Positions 52,609 through 60,673 of a stretch of DNA of 64,000 bases are shown here, piece after piece; the first letter of the stretch is position 1; each line of letters begins with the position of its first letter. The translations under genes were made by a program, and so were the position numbers. The notes beneath the pieces were generated by a model. The model did not search any database, was not told the DNA's origin, and saw nothing but the letters and a program-made list of their open reading frames with translations. The DNA is taken from NCBI RefSeq assembly GCF_000312385.1, contig NZ_HE997626.1, positions 2,392,405-2,456,404 on the forward strand, in the 5' to 3' direction. The stretch is from Tsukamurella sp. 1534. Lineage in GTDB: Bacteria > Actinomycetota > Actinomycetes > Mycobacteriales > Mycobacteriaceae.

Positions 52609-53333
52609 GGCGCGACGCTCCGCTCGGACAGCTCGATCACCTCGGCCGCCGTCGGTGCGTCGAGGTTGTGCTCGATCCGGCCGTCGCGGATGAGCAGCAC
52701 CCGGTCGGCGATCTCCACGAACTGGGGGTCGTGGGTCACGGTGAGCACGGTGATGGCGTGGTCGTCGACGAAACGCCGCAGGATGGAACGCGCTCGGCGT
52801 GCGTTTCCGGAGTCCAGGGCGCCGGTCGGCTCGTCCGCGAACAGGATGTCGGGTTCCCCGAGCAGTGCCCGTGCGCAGGCGACGCGCTGCTGGGTACCGC
52901 CGGACAGTTCCTCGGGTGTGTGATCGAGGTACTGTGCGATGTCCAGGTCCTCGCAGACCGCGACGACGCGCTGCGGGTCGATCGCACGGCCGGCCGCGCG
53001 CATCGGCAGAGTGATGTTGTCCCGCACCGTGAGCGCCGCGAGTAGTCCGTAATCCTGGAAGATGTAGCCGAACCGGCGGAGGCGGAAGTCGGCGAGCGCC
53101 GACGGCGAGAGGGCGTAGAGTTCCCGGTCGCCGGTCCGCACACTGCCGGACGTCGGGGTGTGCAACCCGCTCAGGGACGTCATCAGCGTCGTCTTGCCCG
53201 ACCCGGACGGTCCCATGATCACCGTGAGGGTCGCCTCGGGGATGTCGACGTCCACGGCGTCCACGGCGAGGAACTTCTCGCCGGCGTTCTCGAACGCAAC
53301 CGTCATGCCGCGGCACTGAATCGCCGTTGCCAT
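52605..53333 (-). CDS. ABC transporter ATP-binding protein (LolD/MacB type)
   Basis: The 242-residue ATPase carries Walker A GPSGSGKTT, Q-loop (YIFQDYGLL), signature LSGGTQQRVACARALL, Walker B ILFADEPTGALD and the H-loop His in LTVTHDPQFVE. PTGALDSGNARR is typical of the MacB/LolD subgroup. It forms an operon with the PRMT-like gene upstream (10 nt gap) and the permease downstream (4-nt overlap). With the permease it makes one exporter, probably for the lanthipeptide. Confidence 0.92.
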   Translation of the reverse strand: MATAIQCRGMTVAFENAGEKFLAVDAVDVDIPEATLTVIMGPSGSGKTTLMTSLSGLHTPTSGSVRTGDRELYALSPSALADFRLRRFGYIFQDYGLLAALTVRDNITLPMRAAGRAIDPQRVVAVCEDLDIAQYLDHTPEELSGGTQQRVACARALLGEPDILFADEPTGALDSGNARRARSILRRFVDDHAITVLTVTHDPQFVEIADRVLLIRDGRIEHNLDAPTAAEVIELSERSVAP

Positions 53334-53343
53334 CGGGATCTCC

Positions 53344-54429
53344 CTACTCCTGGACGGATTCGACGAGCAGCATTCGAGTCAGCGGGTTGGTGCCGAGGCC
53401 GCTCGCCCGCCACGGTACGTCGACGACGCCGGAGGCGCGTCCGCCGTCCGGCGGATGCACATCCCACGAAAGTCGGTAGTCGAGGCAGCTGCCGCCGGCA
53501 CCGCGTCCGGCTTCGGCGCGAACCTGGAGGACGGTGCCGGGCGTCACGTCGATCGGCTCGGGTAGGGGCACGATCACGGGGAACCAGCTGGTCTCCTGGG
53601 TGAAGCTGTCCACCACCGCACCACCGATCGTGACCCGCACGCTCAGGAGCAGTGAATCGAGCGAGCCGGAGGTGATCGCTCGCAAATCCGCCGCGCCCGT
53701 GCGATGTTCGGAGTGAAGGCCGCGGTAATCGCCCACTTCGATCACGCCTCCCGCGGTCAGCACGCCCTCGTGGATGTGCGGCCCGACGACGCACAGCCGC
53801 GGATCGACATCGGCGCCGTCGATGTCGCGGAGTTGATCGAGGTAGGGGATGGCGGTCGGTGGGAAGGCGGGCAGGTGTCCGGCTGCTGCGCCGGCCCAGC
53901 TGTAGCCGCGGACCTCCGTCTCCCAGCCGCCGGGGAGGACGACGAGGCCGGGATTCCCGAGTCGGGCTACTTCGGCGCCGATCGTGTCGGCGGCCCCTTC
54001 ACTTCCGCCGATAGTGCCGACGACCTCGGCGACCAGGACGTCCACGTGCCCGTCGTGGCGGATGTACTCCTCCGGGGAGAGTATCGAGACCCGGTCGCCG
54101 CGCCCCTCCTCGGCGATCAGCCGTCGTGCCGCTTCACGCACTTCAGGAAGTCGTTCCACGGCAATCGATCGCGCGGCACCGAGGTCGTCCGCGAGCCTCG
54201 CCCATGGGGCGAGCGCCCCGCAGCCGAGCTCGACGACGGTGCTGTCGGCCCGGACCGAGGCGCGGAGCCCCGCGGTGAAGGCGTCGACCCTGGGCCGGTC
54301 GGCCATCATCGTCTCGTAGGCGGTGGCGTCGTAGATCGGATACTCGCCGACAGAGGGGAACACCAGGCCGCGGCCCAGCCGCTCCTCGGGATCCGCTACA
54401 CGCCAGGGGGGACCCACGGTCACCGTCAT
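53344..54429 (-). CDS. PRMT-type SAM-dependent methyltransferase (lipopeptide cluster)
   Basis: The 361-residue protein has the arginine N-methyltransferase pattern: YETMMADRPRVDAF (the family's H/Y-x-x-M-x-x-D-x-x-R-x-x-x-Y/F helix), motif I VVELGCGA (G69-G71), acidic E92 for SAM ribose, and E135-VVGTIGGS-E144, in which the two Glu are 9 residues apart with Gly at the third place, as in the PRMT double-E loop that binds guanidinium. The C-terminal half is the beta-barrel. Since the precursor has no Arg, the target is probably elsewhere in the product. The ATG at 54429 has AAGGG upstream. First gene of the divergent export operon. Confidence 0.8.
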   Translation of the reverse strand: MTVTVGPPWRVADPEERLGRGLVFPSVGEYPIYDATAYETMMADRPRVDAFTAGLRASVRADSTVVELGCGALAPWARLADDLGAARSIAVERLPEVREAARRLIAEEGRGDRVSILSPEEYIRHDGHVDVLVAEVVGTIGGSEGAADTIGAEVARLGNPGLVVLPGGWETEVRGYSWAGAAAGHLPAFPPTAIPYLDQLRDIDGADVDPRLCVVGPHIHEGVLTAGGVIEVGDYRGLHSEHRTGAADLRAITSGSLDSLLLSVRVTIGGAVVDSFTQETSWFPVIVPLPEPIDVTPGTVLQVRAEAGRGAGGSCLDYRLSWDVHPPDGGRASGVVDVPWRASGLGTNPLTRMLLVESVQE

Positions 54430-54850
54430 GTCAGCCCTTCGTCGGTGGGACTCGTCCGCCCGGAGTCTGCATGCGGGTGCCCTGCAGCGCCATGGGCTCC
54501 CCGTTTGGACTCCTACTTTCGGTGGATAAGTCCCGATCGGTGAGGAGCGGATGGTCCACGCCGATCGCAGCCGGACCATCGCTCGGACAGCGGCGCCGTG
54601 CGCTGCGCAAACGCGGAGACTCCGGTCACATTCAGGGTGGATCATGCGTATCCCCCGAATCGGTGAACCCGTGGTGTACACCTTTTGAAATCAGAACGAT
54701 CCGAGCAGGTCAGGAGCCGTGATCGCGTCGCCCGGTCGGCGGACTCCTGATCCGGGGCTCAGCGATTGTCCGCCTCCGCGGCCGCCGTTAGTTTCGCGAT
54801 CGGCGGGTGCCGCCCGTCGTCACGAAGGAAGAACTCGAAAGGAATTCACC
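54430..54850. other. 421-nt divergent intergenic region of the lipopeptide cluster
   Basis: This holds the promoters of the leftward PRMT-exporter operon and the rightward precursor operon. No convincing gene was seen; an open frame at 54471-54722 looks like chance. The region is less GC-rich than the genes on both sides (for example CTACTTTCGGTGGATAAG and CACCTTTTGAAATC). No obvious long palindrome stands out, and the window contains no cluster regulator. Confidence 0.6.
54766..54793 (+). promoter_or_regulatory. Candidate promoter of the precursor operon
   Basis: TTGTCC (54766-54771) and TTAGTT (54788-54793) are separated by 16 nt. The transcript would start about 50 nt before the precursor ATG. 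The match is moderate. Confidence 0.35.
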
Positions 54851-54946
54851 ATGATCGACGTCACCGACATCAACTCGCTGCAGGCGATCGAGTCGCACTC
54901 GGCCACCTCCGAGCTGCTCGCCTCCGTCTCGAGCAGCGGCTGCTGA
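54851..54946 (+). CDS. Class III lanthipeptide precursor, lipolanthine/avionin type (31 residues)
   Basis: A 31-residue peptide starting at the ATG at 54851 after AAAGGA. Its N-terminal part (MIDVTDINSLQAIESH) contains I7-N-S-L10-Q11, matching the I/L-x-x-L-Q leader box that class III synthetases recognise. The C-terminal part (SATSELLASVSSSGC) holds seven Ser/Thr and a single, C-terminal Cys31. S25-V-S-S28-S-G-C31 fits the S-x2-S-x(2-5)-C motif for labionin/avionin rings. With the adjacent decarboxylase acting on Cys31, an avionin (C-terminal S-aminovinyl) ring is expected. There is no Lys or Arg. The leader cleavage site is uncertain, probably near S15-S17. Confidence 0.85.
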   Translation: MIDVTDINSLQAIESHSATSELLASVSSSGC

Positions 54947-54965
54947 TTCGGCCCCTCTCTGCGGC

Positions 54966-54994
54966 GGGCGCTCGGTCCTCGCGACCGAGTGCCC
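54966..54994 (+). terminator. Hairpin after the precursor gene: partial terminator or mRNA-stabilising loop
   Basis: GGGCGCTCGGTC (54966-54977) pairs with GACCGAGTGCCC (54983-54994) as a 12-bp stem (one G-U) with a 5-nt loop, 20 nt after the precursor stop. No T-run follows. As in other peptide clusters, it probably lets the precursor mRNA be made or kept in excess of the enzyme mRNA. Confidence 0.65.
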
Positions 54995-55040
54995 GTCACC
55001 GAGTTTCAGTAGCCCACTTCGTGAGAAGGGAATCGACACC

Positions 55041-55667
55041 ATGCGACTGGTGCTGTTCGGCACGGGCGCGCTCAATGCTTGTCACCTCCCACTCGGCGTC
55101 AGTTGGCATCGGGCGAACCGCCCCGCCGACTCCCTTCGTATCGTGCTCAGCCCGCAGGCCACGCGGTTCGTCTCGCCGCTGGCACTGTCCGCGTTATCCG
55201 GTCGCGCCGTCGCCATCGACGATTGGGATGACCCCGGATTCGCCCACGACGGAACCGCGCCGCACACGGCCGTTCTCGCGGACGCGGATGCCGTGCTGAT
55301 CTATCCCGCCACCCTCAACACCCTGGGCCGTCTCGCCCGGCTCGACGCCGCGACGCCCATGCTCAACGCCTTGCACTGCACTGACGCGCTGATCGCGGTC
55401 TCACCCAATCTGCCGCCGGGGGCCGAGCGTAATCCCGCTGTCCAGCAGGCGTTGTCGTCTCTCGGAGAACGACCGAACGTCCTGCTCATCGACGGTGTGG
55501 TCCGGCCCGGCGTGTCCACGGGGGCGGACAGCGTCGTCAGTCCTCCTTTCTGGGAGGTGCTGCCGCTCATCGAATCCAGGATCGCGACAGGCGGAGTACG
55601 GCCGGAGCGCGACCCGGTCGCGCCCGAGCACCCGGAGTCCGGATACGGAATGAAGGTGAGTCAGTAG
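55041..55667 (+). CDS. LanD-type flavoprotein cysteine decarboxylase (HFCD family)
   Basis: HFCD enzymes (EpiD, MicD type) use FMN to decarboxylate a C-terminal peptide Cys to an enethiol that joins the lanthionine-like ring. The 208-residue protein has the N-terminal nucleotide-like GTGALNACHLP, catalytic His75 (PHTAVLADADAVLIYP), and P89-A-T-L-N-T94, a variant of the PASANT motif. A later PNLPPGAERNPAVQQAL occupies the place of the PxMNxxMW substrate clamp. It starts 94 nt after the precursor stop, behind GAGAAGGGA, and is directly followed by lanKC. A single C-terminal Cys in the precursor agrees with this enzyme. Confidence 0.87.
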   Translation: MRLVLFGTGALNACHLPLGVSWHRANRPADSLRIVLSPQATRFVSPLALSALSGRAVAIDDWDDPGFAHDGTAPHTAVLADADAVLIYPATLNTLGRLARLDAATPMLNALHCTDALIAVSPNLPPGAERNPAVQQALSSLGERPNVLLIDGVVRPGVSTGADSVVSPPFWEVLPLIESRIATGGVRPERDPVAPEHPESGYGMKVSQ

Positions 55668-58232
55668 ATGCGCGACTACCTCTCGACTCTGGCTCACCCG
55701 GTGTTCTACGGGCCCCTCGCGCAGTGGCACCTGCGCCGGCCCGAAATCTTCTCGCCCGAAGTGCCGCGCGGCCCGGTCGCTCTCGACTCCGTGCCCGGCA
55801 CCTGGACCCGTACCCAGAAGGGGCCCTGGACCCTGCTCGAGCCGAAGGGGCACGAACTCGCGCCCCAGGGGTGGAAGATCCACCTCGCGCCGGCGGTCCC
55901 ACACGCCGAGGCCGCGCTCGCGCGCACCGCCGAGTACTGCGTTCGGCACGGGCTGGCTTTCAAGGTGCTCAGTCGGCTCGAGTACGTCTGGGCCCTCAAC
56001 GGCAAGTACGCGCCACGCCCCAGCAGCGGTAAGTCTCTCGTGATCTACCCGGATGTCGACGATCCGAGCACGATCGCAGCCGATCTGGCCGCCCTGCACC
56101 GCGGTGTCCCGGGACCTCGCGTGCTGAGCAGTCACCGTGTCGCAGATTCGATCGTGCACCTGCGGTACGGCGGTTTCCTGGCCAGGTATACCGCAGATGC
56201 GGACGGCGAGCCGCTTCTCGCGATCCGCGATACCGCTGGACGGCTCGTACCGGACGTCCGCGATGTCGTGCCCCGTACCGTTCCTGGTGTCCCGATACCC
56301 TGGATCCTGCAGCGATCCGAGCCGTTCAGTGGCGAGGGCTCTGCGGCCGAACACACGTCGGGACGCGAGTACCGGGTACACGGAGCGCTGCACTACTCGA
56401 ACACCGGCGGGGTCTATCGCGCTGTGGAGAAGACCTCGGGTGCCGAGGTCGTACTCAAGGAGGCCCGGCACCACACCGGGTACGACGCCGCGATGGCCGA
56501 CGCCTCCACTCGTCTTCGGCGGCAGGCGGAGGCGATGGCCGCCCTCGCCGGCATCCCCGGGGTGCCCGGCGTGATCGAAACGTTCACGCAGGGCGGAAGC
56601 GACTTCCTGGTCTACGAATTCGCTGCGGGATCGACTCTGCAGGAGTGGGCCGCCGCACGTCATCCGGGACTGCTGGTGGACGGCGCCTGTCGAATCGACC
56701 CGGACCGGTCGGACGAGTACGTCACCGCCGTGGACGGGGTGCTTCGGGATCTTCGCGAATTGGTCTCCGAGATCAACGCCGCGGGCTACGTGATCGGCGA
56801 CCTGCATCCGGGCAACGTGATCGTCGCACCGGACGGCCGCCCCTGGCTCGTCGACCTGGAAGCTGCGCGCACCCTCGATGAGGACCACCCGAATCGCGAG
56901 GGACCGGCCCGGTTCGTCGGCGCGGCGGGGTTCTTCGACCAGCATCGGTACGGCATCGATCTGGACGACTACGGGCTGGCCGCCACCGAGTTGTACGTGC
57001 ACAATCCGGTCGTGGCGCCGGCCGGGTACCTCCCCGGTGCCCTTGCGCGGTCGGTGCACCACGCCCGCCGGGTGTTGGGCCGGGACGAGCCGTGGGCCGC
57101 TGACCTCAGCAGTCGATTGGGGGACCGTGACGGCATTCCACTCGAACCGGAGTGCGCCGTAGCGGAACTGCTCGCCGGGCTCGCGGAGACCTGGGTGGAG
57201 GCGGACGGTCCGTTCCGCGGCTCCCCGGTCTCCACCGAACCGTTCCTGGACGTTTCCATCGGGCACGGTCCCCCAGGCGCCGCATACGCGCTACTCGCCA
57301 CCGGGACCGCCCCGAACGAACTGCCGGCCGTCTACGCCGCGTGGCTCGACACGCACGTCGACGGCTTCGGGCCGCTCGGGGCGGGACTACTCGACGGCTG
57401 GGCCGGGAACGTGGTCGTCGCCGAGGCCGCGGGCATGCTCGACCACGCGGACTTCCTGTACGACAGGCTGATCCGGGTGCTCGACCCGCGCACCGCGCCT
57501 CTGCGCCTGCGGTCGGGACTCGCGGGCGCCCTGGCCCTTGCGCTCGGTCGGCGGGGCCGCTCGCCGGGTGACGAGGTCGAGCGGTACGCGGACGTGCTCG
57601 CCCGGCGTGCGAGCGACGAACTCCTCGATCCCCGTGTGCCGGGCGGGGGCGGACTGCTCGACGGCCGAGCGGGCGTCTCCCTGATACTCGGCCGGGCAGC
57701 GGTCGCCCTCGACAAGCCCGACCTGATGGACACCGCCGGACAACTGCTCCGCCAGGAGATCGACGCGTATGTTCCGCATCCCTCGGGCGCGCTGTTCCAC
57801 CACGACGGTGCACACAGGATCCTCGGCTACCTCGACCGCGGAAACGCCGGCACCGTCCTCGCTGCCGCCGAGTTGCGGGCGGAGATCGACGCCTCCGACG
57901 ACGTGCTCCGGCGAATCCTGCAGGGTGCGTGCGCTAACGTCGGCGTTTCCCCGGGCCTGTATCGCGGCTTGTCCGGAGGCCTGGCCGCATTGGGGCAGTT
58001 GCAGCGTTCCGGCCGCGCTCCCGGCGAGGTGGACCTGCTCGGTTCGATCGCGCGCCAGGCGGACGCCGTGGCGTCGTTCCTGGGACACGGCCCCGACGGG
58101 CGCCTGCGCAGCCCAGGGGAACTGGCGGTTCGAGCCTGTTCGGAGTACGCCACCGGCGCCGCGGGGATCGCACTGGCCCTGACCGCTGCCACAACGCGCC
58201 CTGCGGCGCAGTGGTTGCCGGGGGTGTTCTGA
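55668..58232 (+). CDS. Class III lanthionine synthetase LanKC
   Basis: LanKC phosphorylates Ser/Thr of the precursor, eliminates phosphate and cyclises. The 854-residue protein has an N-terminal lyase-type region (1-210), a Ser/Thr-kinase domain (about 225-490: Lys264 in VVLKEARHH, catalytic D378 in IGDLHPGNVIV, then LVDLEAART) and a C-terminal cyclase-like domain (about 520-854) with LanC-type repeats (GHGPPGAAYALLA, GRAGVSLILGRAAV, SPGLYRGLSGGLAALGQLQ). No zinc-binding Cys/His of true LanC is present, the class III hallmark. It begins directly after the lanD stop. Kinase, not LanM, fold settles the class. Confidence 0.93.
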   Translation: MRDYLSTLAHPVFYGPLAQWHLRRPEIFSPEVPRGPVALDSVPGTWTRTQKGPWTLLEPKGHELAPQGWKIHLAPAVPHAEAALARTAEYCVRHGLAFKVLSRLEYVWALNGKYAPRPSSGKSLVIYPDVDDPSTIAADLAALHRGVPGPRVLSSHRVADSIVHLRYGGFLARYTADADGEPLLAIRDTAGRLVPDVRDVVPRTVPGVPIPWILQRSEPFSGEGSAAEHTSGREYRVHGALHYSNTGGVYRAVEKTSGAEVVLKEARHHTGYDAAMADASTRLRRQAEAMAALAGIPGVPGVIETFTQGGSDFLVYEFAAGSTLQEWAAARHPGLLVDGACRIDPDRSDEYVTAVDGVLRDLRELVSEINAAGYVIGDLHPGNVIVAPDGRPWLVDLEAARTLDEDHPNREGPARFVGAAGFFDQHRYGIDLDDYGLAATELYVHNPVVAPAGYLPGALARSVHHARRVLGRDEPWAADLSSRLGDRDGIPLEPECAVAELLAGLAETWVEADGPFRGSPVSTEPFLDVSIGHGPPGAAYALLATGTAPNELPAVYAAWLDTHVDGFGPLGAGLLDGWAGNVVVAEAAGMLDHADFLYDRLIRVLDPRTAPLRLRSGLAGALALALGRRGRSPGDEVERYADVLARRASDELLDPRVPGGGGLLDGRAGVSLILGRAAVALDKPDLMDTAGQLLRQEIDAYVPHPSGALFHHDGAHRILGYLDRGNAGTVLAAAELRAEIDASDDVLRRILQGACANVGVSPGLYRGLSGGLAALGQLQRSGRAPGEVDLLGSIARQADAVASFLGHGPDGRLRSPGELAVRACSEYATGAAGIALALTAATTRPAAQWLPGVF

Positions 58233-58233
58233 C

Positions 58234-58986
58234 ATGCGGCGCGGAACAGTCGTAATAACGGGAGGATCGCGCGGCATCGGCGCCGAGACCGTGGCGATGC
58301 TCGCCGCCCGCGGCCACGACGTCGTCTTCTGCTTCCGGGAGAAGGAGCGCCGTGCGGAGACCGTTCGCGCGCGAGCGGCGCTCGGGTCCCCGGCGGTCGA
58401 CGTGGATGCCGTGCGGGCCGACATCACCACCGCCGCCGGGCGCAGGGCGTTGGCGAGGGCATGCGCTGCCCGGGCACCGCTCGTCGCAGCCGTCCTCAAT
58501 GCGGCAGGTGGCATGGAGGTGCAGGATCCGTGCTACGCCGAGCTGCTCAACGCCGACGCCCAGGTGGCCGTGTTGGACGCCTTGGACGGGTTGTTCGTGC
58601 CGGCGGCGACCGTCGTCTTCCCGACCAGCCTGCAATCCCATCGGTACGGCCGGATCGAAGAGTTCGATTCCTACCGCCGCGTCGCGCGTTCCAAGAACCG
58701 CGGTGAGCGATTGGTGCGCGAGCACTGCGCCGTAGCCGGCCGGAAGAGCGTGGTGGTGGTGAGCGACATGGTCGAGGGCTCGCCCGCGGCGCTGCTGATG
58801 GATATGCGGGAACCCCGGGCCGCGGAGGAGCGTCGCGAGGCCGCTCGCCGGACCGGCGTGCAGTTGCCCACCACCACCGACGTCGCCCGACATCTGTCCG
58901 CCGCCGTCGCCGATGGCGGTCCGGACACCGTCTTCGTATCACCGGTACCACCCCACAACCCCATTCGCGAACGAGAGGGAGCGTGA
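58234..58986 (+). CDS. SDR-family ketoreductase of the acyl branch
   Basis: A 250-residue short-chain dehydrogenase with the NAD(P) loop VVITGGSRGIGAETVAMLAA and NAAGGM. It probably reduces a beta-ketoacyl chain on the carrier protein. The active-site segment reads SYRRVARSKNRGERL: the Lys is placed as usual but the Tyr stands three residues before the canonical place, a variant seen in some actinobacterial SDRs as I recall. It is one base after lanKC and overlaps the dehydrogenase gene, so it belongs to the operon. Function from context: fatty-acyl part of the lipopeptide. Confidence 0.8.
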   Translation: MRRGTVVITGGSRGIGAETVAMLAARGHDVVFCFREKERRAETVRARAALGSPAVDVDAVRADITTAAGRRALARACAARAPLVAAVLNAAGGMEVQDPCYAELLNADAQVAVLDALDGLFVPAATVVFPTSLQSHRYGRIEEFDSYRRVARSKNRGERLVREHCAVAGRKSVVVVSDMVEGSPAALLMDMREPRAAEERREAARRTGVQLPTTTDVARHLSAAVADGGPDTVFVSPVPPHNPIREREGA

Positions 58987-60200
58987 TGACAGCGTCGTCG
59001 ATGGAATTCCTGGACGCCCGCGCGGCCGCCGCGACCGCGGGCAACACCCTGGCCGATGCGATCGAGGCCCGCGCCGACCAGGTGGTCGCGGCGCTGCGGC
59101 CAATCGCGAGCGACGCCAGCATCCACATAGAGATCAAGGACGCCGTGGCGCTGTTGCGCACCGCTGACGCAGAGGCGGATCGCTACGTGCTGGCCGACCC
59201 GGCGACACCCCTGCGCGCCTACCTCCCGGCGAACAACGCCCTGTACAGCGCGGCGCTCTTCGTGTTCCTGCCCGCGCTGTACCTCGACGACGTGATGGCG
59301 CGCCCGTCCGCCCGCAGCAAGGCGCAGTACTTCGCCCTGCGGGACATCCTCGGCGACGCCGTGCCCGCCACCGCACGGCTGGTCGACTACTCACAGCGCG
59401 AATTCGCGGACCTGTCCGCCGGCGCCGCGGTCGTCTTCAACGGGCGGCCCGAGAACGGAATGAGGTTGGTCGACGTTATCAACCCCACGGTCTTCCTCGG
59501 TTTCGGTGCCGGGCCGAATCCGGCGCTGATCGGCCCCGATTGCCGGGGCGCCGTGCTCGGCGAGGCGGTGGAGGCGGTGGTCGCCGCGCGGCTCTACAAC
59601 AACGGTGAGGACTGCCTGTGTCCGGACCTGGTGTTCGTGCATCGCTCGGTCCGCGCCGAATTCGTCGATCGGCTGGTCGCCCGGCTGCGCGAGGTTCCCG
59701 TGACCGGTGATCGCGGAGTCCCAGGGTTGATCAACGGCCCTCTGGCCGCGGCGGATTCGGTGACGGGGCTTGCCGGACAGGTCGCCTGTTTCGCACGCCG
59801 CGAGCTGTGGCGCGGTGACGGCGTCGATACGCCGGATCACCATCCGGTCATCGTGCGGGAGGCAGCCCTCTCCGACGTCACCGCGGATATCCCGGAGTAC
59901 TTCGGCCCCGTCTTCGACCTGGTCACCTACGACCGCTTCGAGGAGGTCGAGGCCGCGCTGTCGGCTCCGGATCGGATCGCGGACGGGATGTACGTGTGGG
60001 GGTACGGCGAACCGGGCCTCGATGGCCGCGAGCGGCTCGGTACCGGCCGCGTGATCGGCCCGACCACTCCGTTCGAGGCCGAGTCCGGGCACGCCCCGTT
60101 CGGCGGCTGGGGCCGCCGCGCCTCATGGGTGTCCGTGGGCGGAGCGGCACCGGCAGGGCGCCCCCTGCTGCTCGCCGACGAACTGGCGGCGCAGCGATGA
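58986..60200 (+). CDS. Aldehyde dehydrogenase-fold enzyme of the acyl branch
   Basis: A 404-residue ALDH-superfamily protein. The nucleophile is Cys210 in YNNGEDCLCPD, a match to the G-E/Q-x-C active-site motif, with Cys212 close by. Cofactor-binding regions are less standard (FGAGPNPALIGPDCRGA) and the protein is shorter than the 480-500 residues of free ALDHs, as in acyl-CoA/acyl-ACP reductases (LuxC-like). It could oxidise or make an aldehyde in the lipid part. ATG at 58986 overlaps the SDR stop by one base. It overlaps the next gene by 4 nt. Reaction direction unknown. Confidence 0.78.
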   Translation: MTASSMEFLDARAAAATAGNTLADAIEARADQVVAALRPIASDASIHIEIKDAVALLRTADAEADRYVLADPATPLRAYLPANNALYSAALFVFLPALYLDDVMARPSARSKAQYFALRDILGDAVPATARLVDYSQREFADLSAGAAVVFNGRPENGMRLVDVINPTVFLGFGAGPNPALIGPDCRGAVLGEAVEAVVAARLYNNGEDCLCPDLVFVHRSVRAEFVDRLVARLREVPVTGDRGVPGLINGPLAAADSVTGLAGQVACFARRELWRGDGVDTPDHHPVIVREAALSDVTADIPEYFGPVFDLVTYDRFEEVEAALSAPDRIADGMYVWGYGEPGLDGRERLGTGRVIGPTTPFEAESGHAPFGGWGRRASWVSVGGAAPAGRPLLLADELAAQR

Positions 60201-60673
60201 CGGCGCCCGTCATCGCCGTCGGGCAGGGGGTGTCGACCCGCGTGACCGGTGTGACGCTCCTGAACTGGCCGAGTGCGGTGGGGAGGGTGATCGCCGACTA
60301 TCTGAGGCGACTCGACGCTTCTCACGAGAAGCTCGGCGCGGTCCTGGTTCTGGCCTCACCCGACCTCCTGGATTGGGCGGCGGGTGAGTACGTCGCGGCG
60401 GAGCGTGCGGCCCGTCCGACCCTGCCCACCGAAGTGCTGAACGCCGACGGCTGCAGAGCGTTCGGCCGCGCCACCAGGCTCGGCTGGAGCGGCGCCGCAA
60501 TGGCGCTGTCCTGCTCACCCGACGACGCCGGCCGGATCGGAGCGGCCGTCGCCCGGACGTCCCGTGCGCGGTACAGCGTGATCGTGGAAGCCCGGGCAGG
60601 AGTCGACCTCGGCGGGGGGACGGAAGGTGTGACCTTCGATGTTCTGGTCAGGAGTGCCGACCATGCCGGATGA
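60197..60673 (+). CDS. Short ketosynthase-N-like protein, function uncertain
   Basis: A 158-residue protein starting at ATGA overlapped with the dehydrogenase. It resembles the N-terminal half of beta-ketoacyl synthases of the type found as chain-length factors (TEVLNADGCRAFGRATRLGWSGAAMALSCSPDDAGRIGAAVA... then a beta strand YSVIVEA), but no catalytic Cys, His pair or full fold is present. It may be a partner of the ketosynthase two genes downstream, which is itself short at its N-terminus. I am unsure of the family; the tight overlap with both neighbours says it is a real, co-translated gene. Confidence 0.6.
   Translation: MTAPVIAVGQGVSTRVTGVTLLNWPSAVGRVIADYLRRLDASHEKLGAVLVLASPDLLDWAAGEYVAAERAARPTLPTEVLNADGCRAFGRATRLGWSGAAMALSCSPDDAGRIGAAVARTSRARYSVIVEARAGVDLGGGTEGVTFDVLVRSADHAG

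Noticed and set aside
54471-54722. 83-codon open frame in the divergent cluster promoter region
   Set aside because: No Shine-Dalgarno, irregular Cys/Arg-rich composition and it covers likely promoter elements; taken as chance.
55041-55667. Coenzyme A biosynthesis phosphopantothenoylcysteine decarboxylase
   Set aside because: It lacks the fused synthetase domain and the PxMNxxMW clamp, and its position between a Cys-ending precursor and LanKC fits a peptide decarboxylase.
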